DNA of 9,201 nucleotides from positions 1 through 9,201 of the forward strand of contig JAEEXW010000091.1 in the NCBI GenBank assembly GCA_016287995.1. The letters run 5' to 3'. The position numbers were made by a program, and so were the translations under genes. This DNA comes from Bacteroidales bacterium. GTDB taxonomy: Bacteria > Bacteroidota > Bacteroidia > Bacteroidales > UBA3824. The stretch's first letter is position 1, and every line of letters starts with the position of its first letter. The notes under the pieces were generated by a model. It saw only the letters and a program-made list of their open reading frames with translations, was not told the origin of the DNA and made no database searches. Below are positions 1 through 7,127 of this stretch, one piece after another.

Positions 1-1616
1 TCGTTTTCAGTCCACCAGTTTTTCTGGTTGCCGTATTTGTCAAACTGACAGCCTTGGTCGTCAAAACCGTGTGTCATTTCGTGTCCGATAACGCAGCCTA
101 TGCCGCCGTAGTTTTCAGCCTCATCGTTTTCAGGATTGTAGAAAGGAGGCTGCAAAATGCCTGCCGGAAAGGTGATTTCGTTGGTTGTCGGGTTGTAATA
201 TGCGTTGACGGTTTGAGGTGTCATGTGCCATTCATCTTTGTCAACAGGCTTGTTTACGCGGGTTTTTATGATGTATTCCGTATGATAAATTGATGAAGCC
301 AATATGTTGTCCAACAATGATTTAGATGCATCAATTTTCAAATCGGAATAGTCTTGCCATTTGTCAGGATAACCGATTTTGAGATAAAAACTGTTGAGTT
401 TTTCAAGAGCCTGAGCCTTTGTGCTGTCGCTCATCCAAGTAGAGTTTTTAATTTCGCCTGCCAAAGAGTTTTGAAGGTTTTTAACCAAGTCAATAACAGC
501 CTGTTTTGAAGTTTCGGGGAAATATTTTTCGGCGTAGAGTTTTCCGATAGCCATTCCCATTGTGTTGTTAACAACGTCTATGGCGCGTTTCCAGCGCGGT
601 TTTTGTTCTTGAACGCCGGTAATTACTTTTTCAAACTCGTGTTTTGCGTTGCTGAATTTGTCGTCAAGAAAGTTAGCCGAAGAGTTTAAAACTTTGAACT
701 CAAAATACGATTTTAAGTTTTCGAGTTTTTCTTCTTCCAAAAGGGTTTCAATGCGGCTGATAACCTCAGGCTGTCCTACGCTGAGATATTCAAATTCGGG
801 AAAGCCGAGACCTTTAAAAAATATGTCCCAGTCAATTTTCTTGAATTTGTTTTTCAACTCGTTGTAAGTCATCTTGTTGTAATTACCGGAAACGTCCCTT
901 AACTGAACTTTGTCACGGCTGATATTGGCAATTTTTGTCTCGATGTCAAAAACGGCTTTCATTTTTTCTGTCGCCGTGTTTTCGGGATATTCAGCAAGAG
1001 TGAAAAGCGCGGTGATGTATTTTTTATAGGCGTTAACCACATCAAGTGTTGCCGAATCGGTTTTTTCGTAATAGGTTTTGCTCGGCAGCGAAAGACCTCC
1101 TTGCCAAAGTTCAACGATGTTTTTGCCGGCCTCTTTTATGTCGGAGGATACGCCGTAGTCAAAAAGCAGGTCTGAAATACCGCATTTCTGAAATTCGGGC
1201 AAAACCTCCATCAGAGCCTTTTTGTCTTGAATATCGTTGATTTTTTTTAAGTAGGGTTTTACGGGTGCGTTTCCGGCTTGGTTTCTTGCGGTGGAATCCA
1301 TATATTGAGAATATATTGCCGCGATTTTGCTGCCGTCAGTGTTTTCTTTTTCTGAACCTTTGGCGAGGCTTTCGATGATTTCTTTTTGACGCTCGGTATT
1401 TTCGAGTTGGAGTTTGTCGAATTGCATATAGCGGCTCATTTCGGGTTTTATTGGGTTGTTGTCCAACCATTTACCGTTGGCATAACGATAAAAATCTTCA
1501 CCCGGTTTTACCGTCAAATCCATGTTTGAGGCATCTAAACCACTTTTTGTCTGAACTTTGTCTCCCATAGTGCAGGCTGATAAAAGTAAACTGATTAAAA
1601 TTAAATTTCGTTTCAT
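1..1616 (-). CDS. pepO: M13 family metallopeptidase lipoprotein, downstream tandem copy (C-terminus cut by window edge)
   Basis: This is a zinc endopeptidase of the neprilysin/PepO family, expected to cleave peptides outside the inner membrane as a lipid-anchored protein. The reading frame is open from ATG at 1616 to the left edge, 538 complete codons with no in-frame stop. Residues 1-15 form a lipoprotein signal (MKRN, hydrophobic stretch, then `LSAC`, with Cys15 as lipidation site). The substrate-binding `NAYY` motif starts at residue 471 and the zinc motif `HEMTH` is at 512-516 (bases 69-83), followed by `GFDDQG`. The third zinc ligand (the ExxxD motif) and the C-terminal His/Arg substrate-binding residues should lie beyond the edge; family members have about 670-690 residues. 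It aligns along its whole length with the gene just upstream (1688-3703), so the two are tandem duplicates. The 71-bp gap carries a good promoter, so it is probably transcribed on its own. Physiological substrate unknown; the symbol is family-level only. Confidence 0.93.
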   Translation of the reverse strand, partial: MKRNLILISLLLSACTMGDKVQTKSGLDASNMDLTVKPGEDFYRYANGKWLDNNPIKPEMSRYMQFDKLQLENTERQKEIIESLAKGSEKENTDGSKIAAIYSQYMDSTARNQAGNAPVKPYLKKINDIQDKKALMEVLPEFQKCGISDLLFDYGVSSDIKEAGKNIVELWQGGLSLPSKTYYEKTDSATLDVVNAYKKYITALFTLAEYPENTATEKMKAVFDIETKIANISRDKVQLRDVSGNYNKMTYNELKNKFKKIDWDIFFKGLGFPEFEYLSVGQPEVISRIETLLEEEKLENLKSYFEFKVLNSSANFLDDKFSNAKHEFEKVITGVQEQKPRWKRAIDVVNNTMGMAIGKLYAEKYFPETSKQAVIDLVKNLQNSLAGEIKNSTWMSDSTKAQALEKLNSFYLKIGYPDKWQDYSDLKIDASKSLLDNILASSIYHTEYIIKTRVNKPVDKDEWHMTPQTVNAYYNPTTNEITFPAGILQPPFYNPENDEAENYGGIGCVIGHEMTHGFDDQGCQFDKYGNQKNWWTEN

Positions 1617-1649
1617 TTGCGTTTTTTAAAATTTATTTTTTTGAAGTTG

Positions 1650-1681
1650 CAAAATTAATACAATCTTCCCTAAAACGCAAA
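1650..1681 (-). promoter_or_regulatory. Bacteroidetes-type promoter for the downstream M13 gene
   Basis: Read on the minus strand, TTTG (1681-1678) is followed after exactly 20 bases by TAATTTTG (1657-1650). This matches the Bacteroidetes consensus of a -33 TTTG and a -7 TAnnTTTG. Transcription would begin near 1643, leaving a leader of roughly 25 bases before the ATG at 1616. The -33 element lies just past the stop codon of the preceding M13 gene, so the second copy can be expressed independently of the first. Confidence 0.65.
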
Positions 1682-1687
1682 AAAACA

Positions 1688-3703
1688 TTACCAAATCTCC
1701 ACTCTTTTTTCTTTTTCGATATACATGGAGTCTTTGTCAGTGATATTGAAGGCGTTGTACCAAAAATCAAGTTGCGGCATTTGTCCGTTAACACGCATTT
1801 TCATCGGCGTGTGCGGATTGTATTTGAGGTTGAAGCGCACGGCGTTTTCCCTGATATTGTCAGCCCAGACAAAAGCGTATGCTAAGAGGAATCGTTGCTC
1901 AGGGGTAAAACCGTTGATTGTTTCCAACTTTTTTTGTTTCATAACGTTTTGAAGCGCGGAAAAAGCGATTTTGATTCCGCCGTTGTCAGCGATGTTTTCA
2001 CCGAGGGTCAACTCTCCGTTAACAAAGCCGTCCGGCAAAACTTCTAACGTATTGAAATAGTCAATTACTTGTATAGTTCTTTTTTGAAATTCTTTTTTGT
2101 CATCTTCTGTCCACCAGTTTTTGTGGTTTCCGTATTTGTCGTATTTTGAGCCCATGTCGTCAAAACCGTGGGTCATTTCGTGTCCGATAACACAGCCTAT
2201 GCTGCCGTACTGTTCGGCTTCGTCGGCTTTTGCGTTGTAAAAAGGCGGCTGCAAAATTCCCGCCGGAAAGGTGATTTCGTTGGTTGTCGGCTTGTAATAA
2301 GCGTTGATGCTGTGCGGCGGCATAGACCATTCCTCTTTGTCAACAGGTTTGTTGACTTTGTTTTTTATTCTGTAACTTTTGGCGAAGGCTTTGCATGCTA
2401 AAATGTTGTCCAACAAGGGTTTGTCTTTGTCTATTTTCAAATCAGAATAGTCAGTCCATTTTTCGGGATAGCCGATGTTGATACGCATGGCGTTGAGTTT
2501 TTCTATTGCCTTGTTTTTGGTTTCCGCGCTCATCCAGTCAGCGTTTTTGATTCTCTCTCGGAACGCCTCTTGAAGGTTTTTTACGATGGTGATAACCGCC
2601 TGTTTTGAAGTTTCGGGAAAATATTTTTCGGCGTAAAGGCGGCTCATTGCCATGCCCATATTGCTGTTGACGGCGTTGATTGCGCGTTTCCAAAGCGGCT
2701 CCTGCTCAGGAGTGTTCCACAAAACTCTTTCAAGTTCAAAGGTTGCCTTGTCAAAATTTTCGTCTAAATAATTTGCGGCGGTTCTCAAAACCTTGAACTC
2801 AAAATACGCTTTCAGGTTTTCGAGTTTTTCGTTTTCAAAAAGGTTTTCTATTTGGTGGATGACTTCCGGCTGTTCTACGTTGACAACTTCAAGTGCCGGA
2901 AAGCCGTAGGTTTTAAAATAACTTTCCCAGTCAAGTTTGTTATAGTCTTTTTTCAGTTCGCTGAAAGTTATCTTGTTGTAATTCTCTCCCGCGTCTCTCA
3001 ACTGTATGCGGTTGCGGCTTGTTTTCGCGATTTTCTGCTCAATGTCATAGACGGCTTTTGTCTTTTCCTCCGCTGTTTTTCCGTCATAACCGGCAAGGGT
3101 GAAAAACTTGGTTATCATTGTTTTGTAAGCCTCTACGACGTTGTCGGTCTTCTCGTAATAGTCTTTGTCGGGAAGAGAGAGCCCGCCCTGGCTTATTTCA
3201 ACGATGTATTTTTCAGTGTCTTTTATGTCGATGGAAATGCCGGTGAAAAACAGCAAATCCGAAATGCCGGTTTTGTGAAGCCTGCCCAAAACTTCCGTCA
3301 GCGCGGCTTTGTCTTTTGCTGAGTTAATCATTTCCAAATACGGCTTTACGGGTTTGCAGCCGTCATGGTTTCGTTTTTCCATGTCGTTATAACCGCAGTA
3401 AAGAGCCGCGATTTTTCCGCCGTCGGTTGTGATGTCAGAAGAGTTTTTTATGAGGGTTTCGATGATTTCTTTCTGGCGGTCGAGGTTGTCAAACTCTACT
3501 TTTTCAAATTGCGAATATTCGTTTAAGTCCTGCGGTATCGGGTTGCTGTCGAGCCATTTGCCGTTGGCGTAACGGTAAAAGTTCTCACCCGGTTTTACCG
3601 TGGTGTCCATATTTTGGAAGTCTGTTACGCTCTCATAGCGGACAGTGTCTGCCGTGGTGCAGGCTGATAAAAACAGACTGAGTAAAATTAAATTCTTTTT
3701 CAT
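1688..3703 (-). CDS. pepO: M13 family metallopeptidase lipoprotein, complete copy
   Basis: This is a complete zinc endopeptidase of the neprilysin/PepO family (671 residues, normal length), predicted to be a lipid-anchored envelope protein. I chose the ATG at 3703 over the in-frame ATG at 3733: only the former puts a lipoprotein signal at the N-terminus (MKKN, hydrophobic core, `LSAC`, Cys15), and 3733 lies inside the putative -7 promoter element. The N-terminal M13 domain runs to about residue 400. The peptidase domain carries `NAYY` (467-470), `HEMTH` (508-512, His508 and His512 as zinc ligands, Glu509 catalytic) and `ENIAD` (569-573, Glu569 as third ligand). His631 and Arg637 in `NPHTPMKMRVNG` match the substrate-binding His and Arg of neprilysin. 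The protein ends in `VEIW`, like the C-xx-W end of the family but without the Cys. A paralogue follows 71 bp downstream, and the gene is divergent from the RelA-like gene. The symbol is family-level; substrate unknown. Confidence 0.96.
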   Translation of the reverse strand: MKKNLILLSLFLSACTTADTVRYESVTDFQNMDTTVKPGENFYRYANGKWLDSNPIPQDLNEYSQFEKVEFDNLDRQKEIIETLIKNSSDITTDGGKIAALYCGYNDMEKRNHDGCKPVKPYLEMINSAKDKAALTEVLGRLHKTGISDLLFFTGISIDIKDTEKYIVEISQGGLSLPDKDYYEKTDNVVEAYKTMITKFFTLAGYDGKTAEEKTKAVYDIEQKIAKTSRNRIQLRDAGENYNKITFSELKKDYNKLDWESYFKTYGFPALEVVNVEQPEVIHQIENLFENEKLENLKAYFEFKVLRTAANYLDENFDKATFELERVLWNTPEQEPLWKRAINAVNSNMGMAMSRLYAEKYFPETSKQAVITIVKNLQEAFRERIKNADWMSAETKNKAIEKLNAMRINIGYPEKWTDYSDLKIDKDKPLLDNILACKAFAKSYRIKNKVNKPVDKEEWSMPPHSINAYYKPTTNEITFPAGILQPPFYNAKADEAEQYGSIGCVIGHEMTHGFDDMGSKYDKYGNHKNWWTEDDKKEFQKRTIQVIDYFNTLEVLPDGFVNGELTLGENIADNGGIKIAFSALQNVMKQKKLETINGFTPEQRFLLAYAFVWADNIRENAVRFNLKYNPHTPMKMRVNGQMPQLDFWYNAFNITDKDSMYIEKEKRVEIW

Positions 3704-3730
3704 GGTTTTACCTTTTTTATTAGGGTTTAA

Positions 3731-3762
3731 CAAAATTGGTGCTAAGTTCTCAGAAAGAGAAA
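3731..3762 (-). promoter_or_regulatory. Possible promoter for the complete M13 gene (imperfect match)
   Basis: On the minus strand CAATTTTG (3738-3731) differs from TAnnTTTG at the first base only. TTTC lies 20 bases upstream (3762-3759), where TTTG would be expected. The 20-base spacing equals that of the other promoters in this window, and transcription would start near 3725, about 20 bases before the chosen ATG at 3703. Two mismatches to the consensus make this a weaker call. Confidence 0.42.
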
Positions 3763-3807
3763 AAAAATACGAGAAAAACTGAAATTTTTCATCTTTGGTT
3801 TACTTTT

Positions 3808-3839
3808 TTTGTCCGCACCGAAAAAAATGTTTAATTTTG
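3808..3839 (+). promoter_or_regulatory. Bacteroidetes-type promoter for the RelA-like gene
   Basis: TTTG (3808-3811), a 20-base spacer and TAATTTTG (3832-3839) give a perfect match to the Bacteroidetes -33/-7 consensus. The expected transcript start is near 3846, so the leader before the ATG at 3862 would be only about 15 bases. It contains the 12-bp palindrome described separately. The promoter shares a 158-bp intergenic region with the divergent M13 promoter. Confidence 0.65.
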
Positions 3840-3849
3840 CGCAAACCAA

Positions 3850-3861
3850 AAATGTACATTT
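3850..3861. repeat. 12-bp perfect palindrome abutting the RelA-like start codon
   Basis: AAATGTACATTT is its own reverse complement and ends one base before the ATG at 3862. It lies between the predicted transcription start and the start codon, a position where an operator could act. In AT-rich DNA a 12-bp palindrome can also arise by chance, and I know of no regulator for it. It contains an ATG at 3852 that is out of frame with the gene. Confidence 0.35.
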
Positions 3862-5958
3862 ATGATAGAGGAAATATTAAAAGCCTATCTGCTCTCTTTG
3901 ACGGATAAAGACCAAATTGCGCTATTTGCAACGATAAGAACCGTTGAGGCAAACTGCGCGGAAATTACCCCGTATGCTCAGGAGTTTTTGAAAATTGGCG
4001 CGGAAGAAATCAACGCCGACGTCGTAACTATGTCTGCTTTAACCGCTTACGCCTGTCTTGACAGGACAAGGCTTTCGGAGTTTATCGAGCAGAAACAGTT
4101 CGGAGAAGAAGTCTGCGGCATTTTGAGCGGCATTATCAAAATTCCGGAGTTCAACGAGGAAAAACTCAAAACGCAAAACGAAAACCATATAAAACTGCTT
4201 GTAACCTTGTCGGGCGATGTCCGCGCAATTATTATTTTGCTTGCGGAACACCTCTTGAAAATCAGGCATTTAAAAGATATTTCAGACCCCGAAAGTTACA
4301 AAAACGCAACCGAGGTTCAGTATCTTTATTCGCCGGTTGCCCACCGTATCGGTCTTTACAAAATAAAAACCGAAATGGAGGAGACGTGTCTGAAATTTTT
4401 TGAGTACGACACTTACCGCTCCATTGCCGACAAACTTCAAATCAAAAAAGAGGAAAGGGACGAATATATAAAGGCGTTTATAGAGCCGCTTAAAAAGAAA
4501 TTTGAAAAGTCGGGATTGAAAGTCAGCATAAAAGGCCGTCCGAAATCCATTTCGTCAATACGCCAAAAGATGAAAAAACAAAACATCGACGTTGACGGAA
4601 TTTACGATTTGTTTGCCATACGTGTGATAATAGACTCCGAACCCGAAAACGAAAAAACTGACTGTTGGAAGGTTTATTCGCTGATAACCGAAGAATACAA
4701 GCCGAATCCCTTCCGTCTCCGCGACTGGATAAGCGTGCCGAAATCAAGCGGTTACGAATCCTTGCATACAACTGTCATCGGTCCTGAGGGACGTTGGGTG
4801 GAGGTTCAGATTAGGACCGTAAGAATGGACGAGGTTGCCGAAAAAGGTCTTGCCGCACACTGGAAATACAAAAACGGTACTGACGGTCAGGCGGGCGGAA
4901 ACATCTTTTCAAAAATCCGCGAGGCAATAGAAAACCCCGACCTTTCGCACAAAACCTCGTCGGAAAAAAAGGCACTTTACAGCGACGAAATTTATATTTT
5001 TACTCCCGACGGCGATTTGAAAAAAATGCACAAGGGCGACACCGTTTTGGACTTTGCGTTTTCAATTCACTCGCAGGTCGGCAGCAAATGCAACGGTGCG
5101 CACGTCAACGGAAAATTTGTTTCGTTGAAGCAGAAACTTCAAAACGGCGACACGGTAAAAGTCCTGACGGCAAACAATCAGAAACCCGCCGCCGAGTGGA
5201 TCAACATTGCCAACAATATCCGTGTCAAAAACCGCATACGCCGCATTATAGAGGCTGACAATCACCGTCTTGCGGAAATCGGAAAAGAGATTGTCCGCCA
5301 GAAAACCGAGCAGGCGGATTTTGTTTTCAACGAGGTTAACGTGGGAAAAATCGCGAAGTTTTTCGGCTTTGAGCGTCCTGTGGATTTTTACCAGAAAGTA
5401 GGAGAGGGAGGAGTGGATTTGCACAAAATACGCACCGCGCTTACCTCTGAGCAACATTCGCAGTCAGTATTGCCGGACGAGAAAAAACACCGCGAGGCAG
5501 AAACCGACGGCACTACGGATTATCTTATCATTGACAATTTGGATACAGTCGGCTACACGTTTGCAAAGTGCTGCAAACCGCTTCCCGGCGACAAGATTTT
5601 TGCGTTTGTTACCGCAGGCAGCGGCATGAAAATTCACCGTTACGACTGTCCCAACGCCAAAAATATTCTGACAAGGTATCCGTACAGGGTTGTCAACGCG
5701 ATTTGGAAAAAAGACGCTACAAAAGAACTTATCAACGCCGTAATAAAACTTCAAGGCGTGTACGATGCGGGAATGTCAATGACTTTGACTAATGTTTTGA
5801 CTAACGAATTTCACGTTCATATCCGCTCTTTCAGCCTGACGGAAGAGCCGGGCGGAAAATTTTCGGCGGTTTTTTCGGTCAACCTTTTGGGCGAAGCGCA
5901 ACTCGAAAACCTAAAAGAAAGGTTTAAGAGGGTGAAAAATGTCGAAAAAGTTTTTTAA
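3862..5958 (+). CDS. relA: RelA-type (p)ppGpp synthetase with degenerate hydrolase domain
   Basis: This long RelA/SpoT homologue (698 residues; the family is mostly 700-750) would make (p)ppGpp from ATP and GDP/GTP in the stringent response. The N-terminal HD hydrolase domain lacks its metal ligands: the family `HDxxED` motif reads `AYACLD` (62-67), and the conserved Asp of `LADRLHNMR` is Glu129 in `LAEHLLKIR`. The synthetase domain (about 220-340) looks functional: `GRPKS` (225-229), `YDLFAIR` (248-254), `RLRD` (285-288), `GYESLH` (297-302), `EVQIRT` (314-319) and `AAHWKYK` (331-337). A TGS domain follows (375-437), then a Cys/His domain with Cys570, Cys571, His592 and Cys596, and a C-terminal ACT domain (about 625-698). 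All are regulatory domains that in RelA contact ribosome and tRNA. It has its own promoter and very short leader. Loss of the HD residues favours RelA over SpoT, so a second bifunctional homologue is expected elsewhere in the genome. Confidence 0.93.
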   Translation: MIEEILKAYLLSLTDKDQIALFATIRTVEANCAEITPYAQEFLKIGAEEINADVVTMSALTAYACLDRTRLSEFIEQKQFGEEVCGILSGIIKIPEFNEEKLKTQNENHIKLLVTLSGDVRAIIILLAEHLLKIRHLKDISDPESYKNATEVQYLYSPVAHRIGLYKIKTEMEETCLKFFEYDTYRSIADKLQIKKEERDEYIKAFIEPLKKKFEKSGLKVSIKGRPKSISSIRQKMKKQNIDVDGIYDLFAIRVIIDSEPENEKTDCWKVYSLITEEYKPNPFRLRDWISVPKSSGYESLHTTVIGPEGRWVEVQIRTVRMDEVAEKGLAAHWKYKNGTDGQAGGNIFSKIREAIENPDLSHKTSSEKKALYSDEIYIFTPDGDLKKMHKGDTVLDFAFSIHSQVGSKCNGAHVNGKFVSLKQKLQNGDTVKVLTANNQKPAAEWINIANNIRVKNRIRRIIEADNHRLAEIGKEIVRQKTEQADFVFNEVNVGKIAKFFGFERPVDFYQKVGEGGVDLHKIRTALTSEQHSQSVLPDEKKHREAETDGTTDYLIIDNLDTVGYTFAKCCKPLPGDKIFAFVTAGSGMKIHRYDCPNAKNILTRYPYRVVNAIWKKDATKELINAVIKLQGVYDAGMSMTLTNVLTNEFHVHIRSFSLTEEPGGKFSAVFSVNLLGEAQLENLKERFKRVKNVEKVF

Positions 5959-5964
5959 GAAAAA

Positions 5965-5996
5965 TTTTCCGTGTATGTGAAATTTTATTAATTTTG
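5965..5996 (+). promoter_or_regulatory. Bacteroidetes-type promoter for asd
   Basis: TAATTTTG (5989-5996) is a perfect -7 element. TTTT (5965-5968), exactly 20 bases upstream, matches the -33 TTTG in three of four bases. The predicted start near 6003 leaves an A-rich leader of about 30 bases to the ATG at 6033. The promoter lies in the 74-bp gap after the RelA-like gene and argues that asd is transcribed separately. Confidence 0.55.
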
Positions 5997-6032
5997 CCGA
6001 TTATAAACTTAAAAAAAATTTTTAGAAAAAAA

Positions 6033-7043
6033 ATGAAAGTAGCGATTGTAGGCGCGTCCGGCGCGGTAGGTCAGGAACTTTTGAGGATTCTTGACGAGAG
6101 AAATTTTCCTCTTGATGATTTGGTTTTGTTCGGCTCTGAAAGAAGCGCGGGAACAAAATACACTTTTAAAGGAAAAGAGTACGAAGTAAAACTCCTTCAA
6201 CACAACGACGATTTTAAAGGTGTTGACATTGCGTTTACTTCGGCGGGCGCAGGCACTTCAAAAGAATTTGCTCAGGACATCACAAAATTCGGCGCGGTTA
6301 TGATTGACAACTCGTCGGCTTTCCGTATGGACGACGACGTGCCTTTGGTAGTTCCCGAATGTAACGCCGAGGATAGTCTCAACCGTCCGAGAGGCATTAT
6401 CGCAAACCCCAACTACACAACAATTATGATGGTTGTGGTTTTGAAACCTTTGGAGAAGATTTCGCATATCAAGAGAATCCGCGTTTCTTCTTATCAGTCG
6501 GCTTCGGGTGCGGGCGCGGCTGCAATGGCAGAGTTGGAGCAGCAATACAAAGAACTCGTTAACGGTCAACCTGTTACGGTGAAAAAATTCCCGCATCAGT
6601 TGGCATACAACGTTATCCCGCAGATTGACGTTTTCCAGCCCAACGGTTACACGAAAGAGGAGATGAAGATGTTTAACGAGACCCGCAAAATCATGCACAC
6701 CGACGCAAAATGTTCGGCAACCTGCGTAAGGGTTTCTTCGCTCCGCTCACATTCAGAGTCGGTTTGGATTGAAACCGAAAAACCGATTTCTGTTGAGGAG
6801 GCTCAAAAAGCAATCGCAGCGGCTGACGGTTGTACTTTGGTGGATGACCCCGCAAACTTGGTTTATCCGATGCCTTTGGAAACAGCCGGCAAAGACGACG
6901 TTTTTGTAGGCCGTGTACGCAAGGATTTGGCAGAGGACAACGGTTTGACATTCTGGCTTTCAGGCGACCAAATCAGAAAAGGCGCGGCATTGAACGCCGT
7001 TCAAATTGCAGAGTATCTTCTTAAAGTCGGAAACGTAAAATAA
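6033..7043 (+). CDS. asd: Aspartate-semialdehyde dehydrogenase with Tyr in place of the catalytic Cys
   Basis: By family this enzyme reduces L-aspartyl-4-phosphate to aspartate semialdehyde with NADPH, the branch point to Lys/DAP, Met and Thr. The 336-residue product has normal length. It shows the Rossmann motif `GASGAVG` (7-13), the phosphate-binding Arg98 in `SSAFRMD`, Gln155 in `YQSASGAGA`, `NVIPQID` (193-199), `NETRKI` (215-220), and `RSHSE` (238-242) with the acid/base His240. The anomaly is residue 128: the family motif `NPNC(T/S)T` reads `NPNYTT`, so the nucleophilic cysteine is Tyr (codon TAC at 6414-6416, one G-to-A change from TGC). As written, the thioacyl chemistry should not be possible. 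The frame is otherwise intact and conserved, so this is either a sequence error, a very recent loss, or an altered function. I chose ATG 6033 because an in-frame TTG at 5994 overlaps the -7 promoter element and would add 13 residues before the `MKVAIVG` that normally begins the family. Confidence 0.93.
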   Translation: MKVAIVGASGAVGQELLRILDERNFPLDDLVLFGSERSAGTKYTFKGKEYEVKLLQHNDDFKGVDIAFTSAGAGTSKEFAQDITKFGAVMIDNSSAFRMDDDVPLVVPECNAEDSLNRPRGIIANPNYTTIMMVVVLKPLEKISHIKRIRVSSYQSASGAGAAAMAELEQQYKELVNGQPVTVKKFPHQLAYNVIPQIDVFQPNGYTKEEMKMFNETRKIMHTDAKCSATCVRVSSLRSHSESVWIETEKPISVEEAQKAIAAADGCTLVDDPANLVYPMPLETAGKDDVFVGRVRKDLAEDNGLTFWLSGDQIRKGAALNAVQIAEYLLKVGNVK

Positions 7044-7053
7044 AAGATAGACT

Positions 7054-7115
7054 TAACCACGGAAAACACGGAAACCACTAAAATTTTTTCGTGTCTTCCG
7101 TGTTTTCCGTGGTTA
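7054..7115. repeat. 62-bp imperfect palindrome with 9-nt periodicity (possible hairpin or terminator)
   Basis: The outer 20 bases (7054-7073 and 7096-7115) are perfect inverted repeats, TAACCACGGAAAACACGGAA and its reverse complement. Inside them pairing resumes for CAC/GTG (7076-7078 with 7091-7093) and AAAA/TTTT, so 27 of 31 positions across the whole element can pair. Each arm also has a 9-nt period (CACGGAAAA, CACGGAAAC, CAC on the left; GTGTCTTCC, GTGTTTTCC, GTGG on the right). It fills most of the 84-bp gap between asd and the CNNM gene. RNA from either strand would form a long stem-loop and might end transcription or protect the asd mRNA, although no clean U-tract follows. The sequence resembles dispersed intergenic repeats I recall from environmental bacterial genomes; its copy number cannot be judged from this window. 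Confidence 0.85.
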
Positions 7116-7127
7116 TAATAAAAAACT

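Noticed and set aside
2852..3322. Plus-strand open frame of 156 codons inside the complete M13 gene
   Set aside because: It is antisense to a clear, conserved peptidase frame. The Phe/Val-rich sequence is typical of reverse-strand translation of Lys/Glu/Asn-rich genes.
3704..3733. Upstream in-frame ATG at 3733 as start of the complete M13 gene
   Set aside because: It would place ten polar residues before the lipoprotein signal and overlaps the putative -7 element; the paralogue starts at the position equivalent to 3703.
5062..5457. Minus-strand open frame of 131 codons inside the RelA-like gene
   Set aside because: It is antisense to the TGS and following region, with no recognisable domain or promoter; a shadow of codon bias in the real gene.
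5994..6032. In-frame TTG at 5994 as start of asd
   Set aside because: It lies within the -7 promoter element, so it would precede the transcript start, and it adds 13 residues before the normal family N-terminus.
7058..7112. 9-nt direct repeats as a small CRISPR or tandem-repeat array
   Set aside because: Units are too short, there are no spacers, and the two arms run in opposite orientation, so a palindromic element explains them better.
7114..7119. TATAAT as a -10 box for the CNNM gene
   Set aside because: It lies nine bases before the ATG, has no -35 partner, does not match the Bacteroidetes promoter type, and arises partly from the end of the palindrome.
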